In this document: one piece after another, positions 43,015-53,739 of the stretch | Layout: every line of letters begins with the position of its first letter | Position numbering within the stretch: position 1 is the stretch's first letter | Source of the DNA: Sesamum alatum | Taxonomy: Eukaryota > Streptophyta > Magnoliopsida > Lamiales > Pedaliaceae | DNA: 64,000 nucleotides | Assembly: GCA_034509735.1 (NCBI GenBank) | Contig: JACGWO010000001.1 | Coordinates: 16,694,854 to 16,758,853, forward strand | Direction of reading: 5' to 3' | Position numbers and translations under genes: made by a program | Notes under the pieces: model-generated | What the model saw: only the letters and a program-made list of their open reading frames with translations | Database searches by the model: none | What the model was told of the DNA's origin: nothing

Positions 43015-44320
43015 GTCTATGCTTATACAACTATGTATTAATATATATATATATATATACATATATATTGCTAATAGGATTAAATAAGATTATTGAATTC
43101 GTAAGATGTTATTAGTCATGATAATTTTGTAATTAATATGATTAAAGTTAAAAAAATTTGTTAAAATTTTATAAGTTAGAGATGCGAGGATTAAAGAACA
43201 TCGCATGCAAGTTGTGATCGCATTAGTTGCATCTAATTTGTGACGAATAACATCAGGTATGAAACGATAGATGAATGAAAAAAATTAGCTATATTGTTAT
43301 CTATGCATATATGTCGATAATAGAACTGATTTTTTCATTCATCAACGGTTATTTTTTACCTTATGACAATAACTCGTGAATAATATTTTATTACAATTAT
43401 ATACATCACATTCAATTCGTTACAAGTATAAAAATATTACTAGGATATATTTATTAATAAATTATACGAAATACTGAATAAAGAGTACTATTATTAAAAA
43501 TTTATGCAGTTTTTTTTATTAATATCAACATTTTTGTGTCAAGAAAATGATAATATAATCAGTGAAGTGCCAGAAAAAGAAAAATTATGTATTTCATACA
43601 TTATGATGAATACGAGTACAAAATCGTGATATATTAATACTATGGTTCATCCTTCTTTATCTTTAATCATAATAATTATAATGTAATTTTTTTTCTGATG
43701 CCTTCCTAAATGTGCATAGGGAAATAATTGGAGCAATCAGCAATGTCTTCTTATTTGTACATGAAGCTAGAAAATCCACCATAATCAAGAAATTACAAAA
43801 TCAAATAATAATTAAAAAAAAAAAAAGAAAAAACACCTTGGAGTCATTATCTGTTACTTCATGTTTATTTTTTAATAATAAATTTTAAAAAAAATAAAAC
43901 CACGATTTTGTGCAAATTTTATTTTATTTTTTAATAATTTAAATCATTAAGCACTATTACAATAGTCTTATTTTTTATTTTTTATTTTTTAACACCAGCC
44001 GTATTCATGAATTTTGCTTCCTTCTAAACTATCAAATCAAAATCTCATAAGTCTCTTGGCAAACAGTCCAACAGTTTTGGCTCAAGATTTTCTAAGAAAG
44101 ATTTTATTTTCGAATTTGAACGTGTACAATAAAAAAAAAATCAAAATATCAAAACCTCATTAATAAATAGTCATTATTCTAAAGGTAAATACAAGAACAA
44201 ATTCCTAAAGCACATTGAACCTTTGCATGCTAAAACATTTTTCTTTAAAATAATTACACAAAAAAAAAAAAAAATAATCAGCTTCTCAGTTCAATAGTTA
44301 CTAATCAGCTTATAACACAG
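43015..44320 (+). other. Intron 1 of cupin gene 2
   Basis: Runs from CAAG|GTCTATGC to AACACAG|GTACATGC. AT-rich, with an (AT)n run near 43041-43058 and several A-tracts. I see no gene or intact transposon in it. Confidence 0.7.
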
Positions 44321-44844
44321 GTACATGCACAGTTGGACTTGTCTCCCCAAATGACCCACAAGAGAAAGTCCTGATTATCAACAAAGGAGACGCCATTCCG
44401 ATGCATATAGGAACTATTTCCTGGTGGTTCAACCGTGGAAATTCCGCCAATCCCACAATCCAGACCAGTCTGACTACTTTTTTCTAACAGGACCAATGGG
44501 CGTTCTAGCACCCTTTTCCTCTGAATTTATTACAAAACTATTTCATATGAAAGAATCGGAAACAAACAAGCTTGTGAACAGCCAGACAAAATTGGGCTTA
44601 GTGCCAGTCTGCTGAGGCTCGAACCAAACTCTGTATTGAACCCGTTCTATAGCGTGAATGGGTCTCAAATCATTTATGTTGTGAAAGGCAGTGGTCGGGT
44701 TCAAATCATGGGGCTTAATGGTACTCGAGCCTTGGATGCCGACGTGCAAGAAGATCAAGCATTTGTGGTGCCCAAGATATTCGTGGCAACTCAATTAGCT
44801 GGTGAACGTGGAATGGAATTCTTTTGCATTTCCACGTCTTCGAG

Positions 44845-45267
44845 GTAAGTTTAGGGTACAATTTTGTTTTCAATAAATAATATAAGAATTAGGGTAAAAA
44901 AATTTTTTGTGACTGATAAATAATTGAAATACAAAATTTTGAGCACTCAATAATCTATATTATTATAAAAGAAAATCTTTTGACTTATTAATTTTTGAAT
45001 GCCAAATTTACTCTTCAATTATTTTCTTTCCTTAAAAAAACTATTGGTCAGAAAAATAATTTTATTATTTTTTCCTCTCAACCCACTACTCCACGTTTCT
45101 CTCACATTACTCCATGTATTTTTCTTATTACTAACTTTTTTTTTTCTCATTCCTTCACAATTTTTTTTTTCATCTCACATCACAGTTCTTTTTTATATGT
45201 TCGCGGGGACAGCATCAGACCAGAATTAAAATTGAAAGCAATAGTTTTTTGATACTTTTGGTTGCAG
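44845..45267 (+). other. Intron 2 of cupin gene 2, with Helitron remnant H4
   Basis: GTAAGT donor and TTGCAG acceptor. A Helitron-like 5' end TCTATATTATTATAAAAG begins at 44954 after A. TATGTTCGCGGGGACAGCATCAGAC near 45196-45220 resembles the Helitron 3' region of H2, but without a clean CTAG. Confidence 0.6.
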
Positions 45268-45399
45268 GCCAATAGTAGGGCAGTTGGCTGGGCAAGAATC
45301 AGTTTGGAAAGCTTTATCTTCACTTCAACTGTTCTGCAAGCTGCGCTGAATGTATCTCCGGAGTTCGTGGAAGTTTTCAAGTCAAAAATCAATTTATAA

Positions 45400-45600
45400 G
45401 ATGATAACAATTCCTTTCGAGGAATAGAACTTGTTTTATGTGTTGAGTACGGTACCTGTAAGGAGGTGTACACCTCTTATGTGTTGTGTGTGTAGTGATA
45501 CGAGTTGTCTGCAATTTTCTTTTATTCCTGTAATAAAAATAAGAAACATAATCATAATTGAATAATAGATTATTCTCTTAAAAAGCTTAATTTCTTTAAG
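45400..45600 (+). other. 3' flank of cupin gene 2
   Basis: Contains a possible poly(A) signal, AATAAA near 45532-45537. No other feature. Confidence 0.4.
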
Positions 45601-46658
45601 GATGTATTTGTATTTATAGATTTGAAATTCAAGATTTCAAATCTCTAATAGTGAATTCTTTGAATTTATTTAGCTTATTTTAAATTCAAAGGATTTTATA
45701 TTTATGAATTATATTTTGTTGAATACTGATGAATTTTAAATTTTTTTGATATGAAAGTGTTTTGAAATTCTTTATTTAAATCCTTCATTCAAATCAAAAT
45801 TCATGAATCAAAAGTAGTCTAAGGTTACATTTGGATAAAATGATGGGATGATAAAGGAAAAGTATTTCGAATAATTTATATTAAAAACTTTTCAAATTCA
45901 TCGTTATTTCATAAATATAATTCAAAATTAAGAATTTAATATGTGAAATTATTTGAACTTTAAATTATACAAATAAATTCCAAAAAAAATGTAATTAAAA
46001 ATCAGAATTAATTTTCAATCATCAATTTAAATAAAGCCCCAATGAATTCTATTCCAAAGGAATTTGATGAGTCAATCCACCCGTCATCTCATTTTTATAT
46101 TTTATTTTATTCAATAAGCATAATAAAATATTAAAGTATACACACAATGTATATTTTCGTATTCTATTTTTTTAATAAATATAATAAAAATTTAGAATAT
46201 ATACACAAACGCGAATCTAGTATGCGTCGGCTGCTAGTTATATATGAATTCTTTTCTCCTCCAACAAGACGATTCACAAATGGGCTTATGTATAATCAGC
46301 CCAATCAACTGGCGATTTATTATAATTAACTTCGGTCCATTAAGTAATCGTGCTCGAATTTTGAGTTTAATTTTATATAAGTAGTTGGGCCGCCAACTCG
46401 ATCCAATTAAGATATTTTGGGCTGAGAAATTTAGGCTAAATTTAAATTGATGATTTCGAAATCATGAATCTCAAATTTCTACTAACAAATTATTTAATTT
46501 TATTTGAATAATTTTAAATCATTCAACTCTGAATTTGAATTATGTGTTGGTATCCATACAAATTTTTCCAATAATATGAAGCATTTCAGACCCTTTTTTT
46601 TCAAAACATCATTTCAAATGCAAATGTATCAGTTCAAATGCAGCCTAGATGAATTTAC

Positions 46659-46852
46659 CAAAAGGTCGTGAGTTCGAAACATATGATGTAGGTGTGGAGT
46701 CTACTTTCATAATAGTATGTGTATATTATTTTTTGGTTTGCTTTAATGTTGTTGTGGGTAGATTTAAGAATATTATTGTAATGCGTATTGAACATTGTAA
46801 TAGTTTCTTGATTGCTTTATAATATTGTTGTATTTTAAAAAAAAAAAAAGAA
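46659..46852 (+). mobile_element. SINE S4, 5'-truncated
   Basis: Begins within the tRNA-like head (GGTCGTGAGTTCGAAAC B box) and ends with A(13). The flanks GATGAATTTAC (46648-46658) and GATAAATTTAC (46853-46863) are an 11-bp target duplication with one mismatch. Confidence 0.75.
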
Positions 46853-46922
46853 GATAAATTTACATCTCTACAAGCGGGGAAAATTTGGGAAGTTAAAACT
46901 CAATTTAATATGTTGTGTATTA

Positions 46923-47233
46923 TTTATACTAATATAAAAAATAAAAAATAAATAAGTCATTTTGCTCTCACAATTGAGGGTTTGTGATACTGCTATACTA
47001 AACTTTAGACTATCAATTATACTCTTAAATTTTTATAACAATATAATTATTTATTTATTTCACATGATTTACGTCATCTTTTAACCATCAATATATATTA
47101 TTATGTTTATTCTTCACCTTCACACATATTCATCACTTGCCCGCTTTTAATCATATATTTAGTTTTATCTTTAGAATCTGCGTCGTATCTATGTAATTAT
47201 ATGCGCACAAACATTACGTGTAACTGTGGCTAG
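46923..47233 (+). mobile_element. Helitron H5 with paralogous empty site
   Basis: Inserted between TGTGTATTA and TTGCAAA of unit C; units A (near 23003) and B (near 35700) read straight through TGTATTATTGCAAA. The 3' end is TGTGGCTAG before T. The 5' end reads TTTATACTAATATAAAAA, so the usual TC has become TT. Noncoding. Confidence 0.8.
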
Positions 47234-47263
47234 TTGCAAAAAAAATGTTCTTATAGTAGTATA

Positions 47264-49215
47264 CTAGCATGAACCCCGTGCTATGCACGAAAACTATGAA
47301 CTCTATATATTTTCAGAAATTTTGGGTTCTATAGAGTTATGTCATATTTTAATAATTGTTTCACTATACGTAATAGTAATTGTACAAACTTTTTTGGACA
47401 AATTCAATATTGAATTCACCACTAAATTTATAAATTGAACATTCTGAAAATAATCATCGAGTATTGTAATATTTTTAGGTATTAAGGAACTTGTATAAGT
47501 GTCAAATATAGTATATATTTTCATATTCAATTAATATAGCTTTAGTAAAATAAAAATACTAATATTTAAATACATTATATAAAAGATACTATCATATCTA
47601 TTCTATGATTTAATTAACAAATTTTTATTAAAATAATACATTAAAGTACTAAGCAACTAAATATATTTAAATAATAAAGCATATAGAAAAATAAACGGCA
47701 AAAATTAATGGCAAGAAATAAAAGTAAAATGAAATTGAAAGCTTCTAAGCAAAAAATAATGAAATGAAGATGAATAAATAAATTCTCATTTGTCATTAAA
47801 TAAAGGTAGAGTTATCCAAATAAAAAATATCTTGCCAAGAAATCAAATTCAAGTTGAAGAGAAAAAAAAAATTTATAAAGCATATTTAAGAGAATTTTGA
47901 AATTATGAATTAATTAATCAGTGACAATATCAATTTATATATGTATATATAGATATATGTAGTTTATGATAAGAAAATAAGAGATATCTTGGAATGAAAA
48001 AATAATAGGAGTTAATATAAACATTGTTGAATACTAAAATGGGTGACGAAAATTGGTGGAGAAAATATCACAAAAATTTTTAGTCTATACATATCGTTCA
48101 ATAAGAGTTTTAAATAAATAAACGTGAAATTTGATGAACAAAATATTGCTGGATAACAAAAAAATAAAATAAAAACTGAAGAGCTTTGATACAAATAAAA
48201 ACATACAAACTACTTTGAGCGAAAAATTCAGTTCCAAATTCCACACCCGAAAAGAAGGCAACAAATACAAAATTTTAATTAATTTTTTCTAATTGTAACT
48301 ACGAAAAAAAGTAAATATTTATGAATCATTATTAGATAAAACTATACATTCAATAGTGATTAAGTAGAGAAACCATGACTATTTAATTAAAATAATATGA
48401 ACAAGTTATCGTACCTAAAGGTAATATTTAAATAAAAAAATCATTAATTGATGAAACAAACTAAAACAATTAATGGAATATGAAGGCTAAACGATAATTG
48501 GAAAATAAAATTCAAAAAAATTCAAGTAAATACTTAGGAATCAAAAAATATATAATCACAAAACTTTTAAGAAGTAAAAAAGAATACTTCATGGTAGATT
48601 CGCAAAACAAAACATAAAAAATAAGATTAACTAAAACATATAGGAAAATTCATAAGAAACTTGAAATTGGGTAGCAAAATAAAAATAAAAAAAAAAACCA
48701 GAAAATTGTTTGGTAATGCATCACGCAAAGAAGCCAGTACTATTCTATCAAGTTGTCTTTTATATTAATGAAAAATATACTATCTACAATATATATGTAA
48801 AAGTCAAAAGAAAAGACAACAAAAGACAAAATAATAATGAAGAAGAACTAAAGAAATTGAAATAACTCAGTGTAAAGAAATATTTGAAGATTATAACTGT
48901 AATTTTTAAAATAATTAATTTGAACTAAACTCAAAAAATTATTATAGTGTACGTACATTGAGAAACCTTGTTACTTTCTAAAAACAATTATAAGCAAAAA
49001 TTAAAATAGAAAAATCCACATATTTGTCAAATTTTTGTGATTTTTCTAAAAACAATTGTGATTTTCTAATGCATCCGAATGCATATTGAATTTTGTGATT
49101 TTCCAGTGCATTTTGTAGGTTACTTGTAATATAATTAATTACAAAGTAATAGGTTGTCTTATAAATATTAATAGATAAAGTGAGTAGAAAATAAAAAAAA
49201 TAAATATAATAAAGA
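47264..49215 (-). mobile_element. Helitron H6, minus strand (right end tentative)
   Basis: The minus-strand 3' terminus is CGTGCATAGCACGGGGTTCATGCTAG before T, with the typical GTGC/GCAC hairpin; it occupies 47264-47292. The 5' end is not certain. A candidate is TCTTTATTATATTTA on the minus strand, ending at 49215 just before the gypsy LTR. The interior is purine-rich, AT-rich DNA with no RepHel coding sequence, so it would be non-autonomous. Confidence 0.6.
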
Positions 49216-49216
49216 T

Positions 49217-49960
49217 TGATGTGTGCAAAAATAGCCCAATCAAAGTTGCCTTCTTCGACCTGAACAGAGTGGCCTGGCTTCTGCAAGCTTGGATAGGAAA
49301 CTTGCAAAAAAATATTAGCACTCCGACGCTCAAGTCAGTAAACAATTTTGGAGTAAATAAGCTTGAATGCAAGAAGAATTTAATGAGAATCAAGAGCATA
49401 GAAGTATACTAAGAATAACTTTAGGAGGAATTCGAGTATTTAGAGTATAGAGAAACGTTACTTGTCTAGCCAAGGGGGCTAGTATTTATAGGGAGAGTTC
49501 CTTGAGGCAGAGGACTTCTAGGGGGGGTTGGACTCCTCGGGGGATTGGATGGAACCTCCCTAGAGTCCTACCCATCTTGGCCTCCTAGAAATGAGGAGTT
49601 GGCTGCGAGATCCGCCCTAGATAGGTGGGGAGAATATTCGGATGATCCCTATCTTGGTTGACCAAGTCTTGTCTATTCCACCGAGAGGCCTTCCTTCGCA
49701 TGCTTTCTTTCTTGGGCTTGGATGGGCTTTTTCTATGGTCTCCTTCCTTCCTCACTGTAGGTGGGCTCCTTTCGTGAGTCCTCTCCTACTGGGCCCCTTC
49801 CCTCTGTGTGGGCCTCGCTCCCTCATTTGAGGAGGGCCTGACCTGCTTCTTTGGATGGGTTTGGCACTAGATTCCCAAGTGGGTTAGGTCACTTTCTTCT
49901 AGACTCGCCTTTTGGAGATGGGTCGCGTGTATGGGCCGACTATTTTATGCATACCAATCA
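49217..49960 (-). repeat. Tat element 3' LTR (left side)
   Basis: On the minus strand it runs TGATTGGTATGC... to TTTGCACACATCA. A TATA-like CTATAAATACTAG lies on the minus strand near 49477-49489. A purine tract AGTGGGGTGGAC (minus strand) adjoins it at 49961-49972. Confidence 0.7.
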
Positions 49961-50556
49961 GTCCACCCCACTATGAGGGGGAGGAATATCCCTTACTCCC
50001 CCTGAGAGTAGGAGTCTTCTTGGAGGCCCACAAGGGGAACTCCCTCCTCTGAGGGCGAGGTTGCCTGGACTTCCTTGGCCTTTTGTCTTCAAAAAACAGG
50101 GCTTTCCCTGTCAATAGGCATTTCCTCATTGGGGGGGGGGGGGGGGGGTTAAGCCTCCTTCGCCATTAAGAAAGGGTTGTCAGGCTTCGCAAGCTTCGAG
50201 GCCCTAGCCATAGCCTAGTAATGATGGCTAAGGCTTATTTGATATTTCTGGCGCCTAAATGCCTTGGGGCATGGGCGCGTGACTCCACTCGCTCATGGGA
50301 AGGGGGAAGTTTTTGATAACTGCCCACGTCTGTCTTGTAACCGCCCAATAAGTGGTGGTTACATGCACGTTCGCCCAAGTAACCACATCCTTCCCCCTTC
50401 ACTCTTTTAACCACGCCCATAAGGGCCTCTTTTCACATTCTTCCTTGCTTCCCCACGCCATTCGAAATAGAGAAACTCAAAGCCTTCAAAAACCTGCAAG
50501 TTCATCTTTTCTTTCTCTGTCATCTTTTTTCCATTTTCTTTCCCATCTACTTGATC
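49961..50556 (-). other. Tat element spacer between 3' LTR and antisense ORF
   Basis: GC-rich, noncoding, with a (G)n run of about 20 at 50129-50148. No domain seen. Confidence 0.5.
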
Positions 50557-52959
50557 ATGTCCTCCTCTTCTACCCCTTATGATGACTCAGTGCGGTATGT
50601 AGGAGCGAGATATGCGGGCAATGATCCCCTCGAAGCCATCTCTGGGGCGCGGGCCAAGCCTAGCGGCCGCCAGCGATGGCCGGAGGTGGAGCCTTAGGCA
50701 ACTTGCACAACCTGTTAGACGTCTGTTGGATGAGCCGGAGGAGGGAAGTGAGGAAGAGGGAGAGGAAGAAGATGAGGGAGTTGAGGGTTCTGATGGGGAG
50801 ATCCTGTTAGGAGACGAGGCGGAAGGCTCTTCCCCAGGCATAATGTCAGAACCTGAGAAGGAGGGAGAGGAAATGGGTCTGGCTGAGGTAGGCAAGTCCG
50901 CCTCCTCTCCCAATGTGGCCGCTCTGGGGGAGGAGTTCGGCATCCCTTTAGAGTTTGGTATTTATACTCCTCCTTCCTCGAATGTGCCCGAACGCCCTCC
51001 TAGAGGTTGTTTAATTTTTTTCTTGGCCCAGTTACGAGCAGGCCTTAGATTTCCTGTGCCCGTATTCAACTAGGATGTGTCTAATTTGTATCGGGCCCCT
51101 TTGAATCAGCTAAGTCCCAATTCCTTTAGTTGTTTGGCCAGTTTCGCCATGATCTTAAGCCATAATGATATGCCAATCACAGCAGACCGCATCTTTTTTT
51201 GTTTACGCTTAAAGAGGTTTGGACCAGGAGCCTTCCACTTCTTCCCCCATCAAGGTGTCAGTTTTTTTCCGGCCCCTAGCGCTCCTAAGCGCTGGAAGGG
51301 GGCCTGCGTTTATGTTTGCCCGCCTTGGTCCTTTTCGTGCCAATAGATTATGGATCCTCTTGTCGTCCCTCTTTTTCGATAAAGGAGCATCCAACCACCT
51401 TCTCGTTTGCCGTGGCCGATTTGAACCGACACCCTTATGCCATCGGGGACATGATTGATGAGAGGCTCCTCTCCTGGTTTGGGCTGAGTCCCAAGGAGGT
51501 CCCTCTGGATGAACCCCTGGGTACTCCGTTAATTTCTTGCGGCTTTTGCTCGAATTGATGTGGCCTTTATTTAACTGTTGGTTTTCTTTTGTGACAGAGG
51601 TCATCATGTTCGGGAAGCATTTGCGAGACAGCTCCAGGGCAGCCCTGTAGGGACGCCCTCCGTCACTTGGACCCGTCAGGGGTAAAAGGACTGCCCCCTT
51701 CCACCCGGGGGTTGTTGCAAGAAGACCAAAGGGGCCTCCTCCAGCCAGCTTCTATGGGATTCGCCAGGGGTAAAAGGACTACCCCACCTTCACCCGAGGG
51801 TTCTTCCAAGAGGACCAAAGGAGCCTCCTCCAGCCAGCCTTCTACGGGAGGCTTCCAAAGGGCAGCCACTCGTTCTACTACAGGGCCCTCTCCTCTACCT
51901 TCCCCCTCCGGGGGTTCATCTCCCCGCCGCCAAAGATTCGCCCCGAACTGGGGGGTGTATGCTCATCAGTCCATCTTGAAGGAGCGAGAAGGGGAATCAG
52001 GACTCTTCCTAGAGCTCCTAGGAGAAATGGTGCTCCCGGCAGACAGGCGATCCATGGAATCCTACTCTCAAGAGGATATGGCCAAGGCCTTGTCCTGTCA
52101 TACCTCAAAGGTTGTATACTTTGCAGTTTTGTTAAAAAAAAAAAATAATTCTAAGCCTGCTTTGAAGCTGATGTTGACTCATTTGTCGCAGGTGGCCACT
52201 TTGATTGGGGGACTGTTGAGTCGCCCTTGGAAGATGCCCCCTCCGCCCCTTATGGACGGGCCGAGGAAGAAGTTGGAGGAGCGCCTGGGGAGGATGGTTG
52301 CGGGAGTCACCAAATCGAGGAAGGAAGAAATTTCACCAGGACTTCCTAGCTTTGTCGAAGGATCAAGCGAACGCCTTGGCACAGGCAGTGGATCGGGCCC
52401 GCCGAGAGTTCCCCAACTCCAAAGAGGGGCATAACTACCTGGCCACCTACTGGGAGAGCTGCCTCGAAGCTTATAAGAAGTCTGATGACTTTCAGAAAGA
52501 GGTGGCCAGTATTGCTGGGCCATTCATGCGTTATGGGTTCCATGCCTGTCGGGAGCAGTTCGTGGCTAATGGCTATCCTCTAGAGGGGACGGAACCCACT
52601 TTCATGGATTTTGATGTTGCCTTGCAAAATGCCCCGGATCCTTTCGCACCTCTTCCCTCGACCGAGCCAGATAATAGGATTACCATGCTGACTTCTGTGT
52701 TATCCAAAGGCTTTAAATTATTAAATGATATGGGGGAAAATTCATTACAGAAGGTGATTTGGACCACCTGTTGTACATCGTGATGGAGGAGGTTAGGGCT
52801 CCTCGGCAGGAAGGTGCGGAGGTGGAGGCCCTCGAGTAAGAGCCTTCTGAGGCCTCATTAGCCCTCGCTCCAAGTCCGATTGAAGTTGATCCTCCTTTTA
52901 CAGAGCCCGAGCCTATAGAAGAAGCTGAAAAGACCCCGCATGTGGGAAAAGATGAATGA
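50557..52959 (+). pseudogene. Tat antisense ORF (putative gypsy-type transposon / PMD-like protein)
   Basis: Runs opposite to gag-pol, in the place where Tat elements carry an extra antisense gene. An ATG at 50557 starts MSSSSTPYDDSVRY; a frame change near 50650 leads to an acidic EEGEEEDEG region. Next comes the conserved domain known as putative gypsy-type transposon (Transposase_28): LRAGLRFPVPVF near 51030, then LSPNSFSCLASFAMIL and FFCLRLKRFGPGAFHF. An intron-like gap with ...TTTTGTGACAG| lies near 51555-51598. The C-terminal part (52298-52783) reads YLATYWESCLEAYKKSDDFQ and FHACREQFVANGYP, the usual ending. Several stops and frame changes are present. Its function is unknown in any Tat element. 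Confidence 0.75.
51677..51855 (+). repeat. Two tandem copies of an 88-bp unit in the antisense ORF
   Basis: CAGGGGTAAAAGGACT starts at 51677 and 51765, with GACCAAAGG(G/A)GCCTCCTCCAGCCAGC in each. It encodes a repeated KRTKGASSSQPS-like phrase. Confidence 0.8.
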
Positions 52960-53739
52960 TTTGTGCCCCTCTCCCCCTTTTCGAAAATAATTTGCTTTTG
53001 GCTGCTTACCCCCTGTGTTGGGGATGAAACAATTCTTACTTGCTTTCTTTCTTTTTCTTGCTTCGGATGATGTTGCACCCCCTTGGGGCCGGTTTGGACA
53101 GGGGGTTTTAATGCCAGTAATCTGTTCTTGTTTGCATATTTCGTGTGTTATTGCTGTAGAGGGTTGGCCGCCCCTGTTTTGTGTGTTAGGTTCAAGACCC
53201 CCTGCATGCCTATTGTATTTATGTTGAGGGTCTGTACCCTTTCGATCCTGCAAATGCATGGTAGTTTTTAGGAAAATATAATTCTAGGGATACCTGTTGG
53301 AATAGGGTGAATGTCTTGCATTTTTCAAAGAGAAATGCCAAATATGCCTGTGTGCGAACAAGGTTTATTGGTGGACAGGGCCTGTCTTAGAAACAGGGCT
53401 TATCTTCCTGGAGAATGTTGTGCCTGCTCGAGGCAGGGCTTTATTTTCTTAGAGAATACCTGAGAGAGAACAGGGGTTTTTTAGAATTTGAAGATGCCCG
53501 CTGTGGAGCAGGGCTTGGAATTCTGAGGGTACCTGTTTGGGAGACAGGACTTGTAAGTATTTTCCTGTTATGGGCAGGAAGTGAGTGTGTGAAAATATCT
53601 CTTGATGAGGGAATTTTTCCCTTGTTAGTTGATGAGGATGTTTCCTTCCCAATTGTGGGGCCTTGGCTAGAAAGGCTTTATTTTGCAAGGATGCCTCCCA
53701 ATGAGGTAGGTATTTGTCTTTGTGGGTATGTTCAGGGTA
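52960..53739 (-). other. Tat element spacer with short hairpin-like repeats
   Basis: Between antisense ORF and integrase. Repeated GCAGGGCTT and ACAGGGCTT words occur at about 53370-53530. Plus-strand ORF 53415-53747 spans these repeats and shows no domain. Confidence 0.4.

Larger units (their letters stand above)
42816..45399 (+). pseudogene. Cupin gene 2 (11S-globulin-like two-cupin protein), three exons, degenerate
   Basis: Exon 1 (42816-43014) reads MELNSSFQTADATVYEGEAG, GGFYA, HPRGFAPPHYSDT and IGYVAQG. Exon 2 (44321-44844) resumes G-TCTVGLVSPND, KGDAIPMHIGTISWWFN, then, after a frame change, DYFFLTGPMGVLAPFSSEF and KLVNSQTKLGL. After another frame change comes the second cupin, IIYVVKGSGRVQIMG and FVVPKIFVATQLAG. 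Exon 3 (45268-45399) has PIVGQLAGQESVWKAL and, after a frame change, VLQAALNVSPEFVEVFKSK to a TAA at 45397. All junctions fit GT/AG. The exons total about 285 codons against about 355 in the family, because of internal deletions near 44425 and 44610. Family members are soluble cupins; this copy cannot make one. Confidence 0.85.
45600..47263. repeat. Repeat unit C (holds SINE S4 and Helitron H5)
   Basis: The most complete copy of the repeat unit. 45735-46130 matches the flanks of copia A (8150-8388 and 17478-17640). 46210-46658 matches 21310-22189 and 34590-35330. 46864-46922 and 47234-47263 match 22950-23030. It provides the copia A empty site. Confidence 0.7.

Noticed and set aside
44305..44511. 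Minus-strand ORF over cupin exon 2
   Set aside because: Shadow of the plus-strand cupin reading, which has family motifs and splice borders.
47290..49200. Short ORFs (47342-47530, 48012-48270, 48978-49399) as genes
   Set aside because: AT-rich, Phe/Ile/Tyr/Leu-rich chance frames without motifs.
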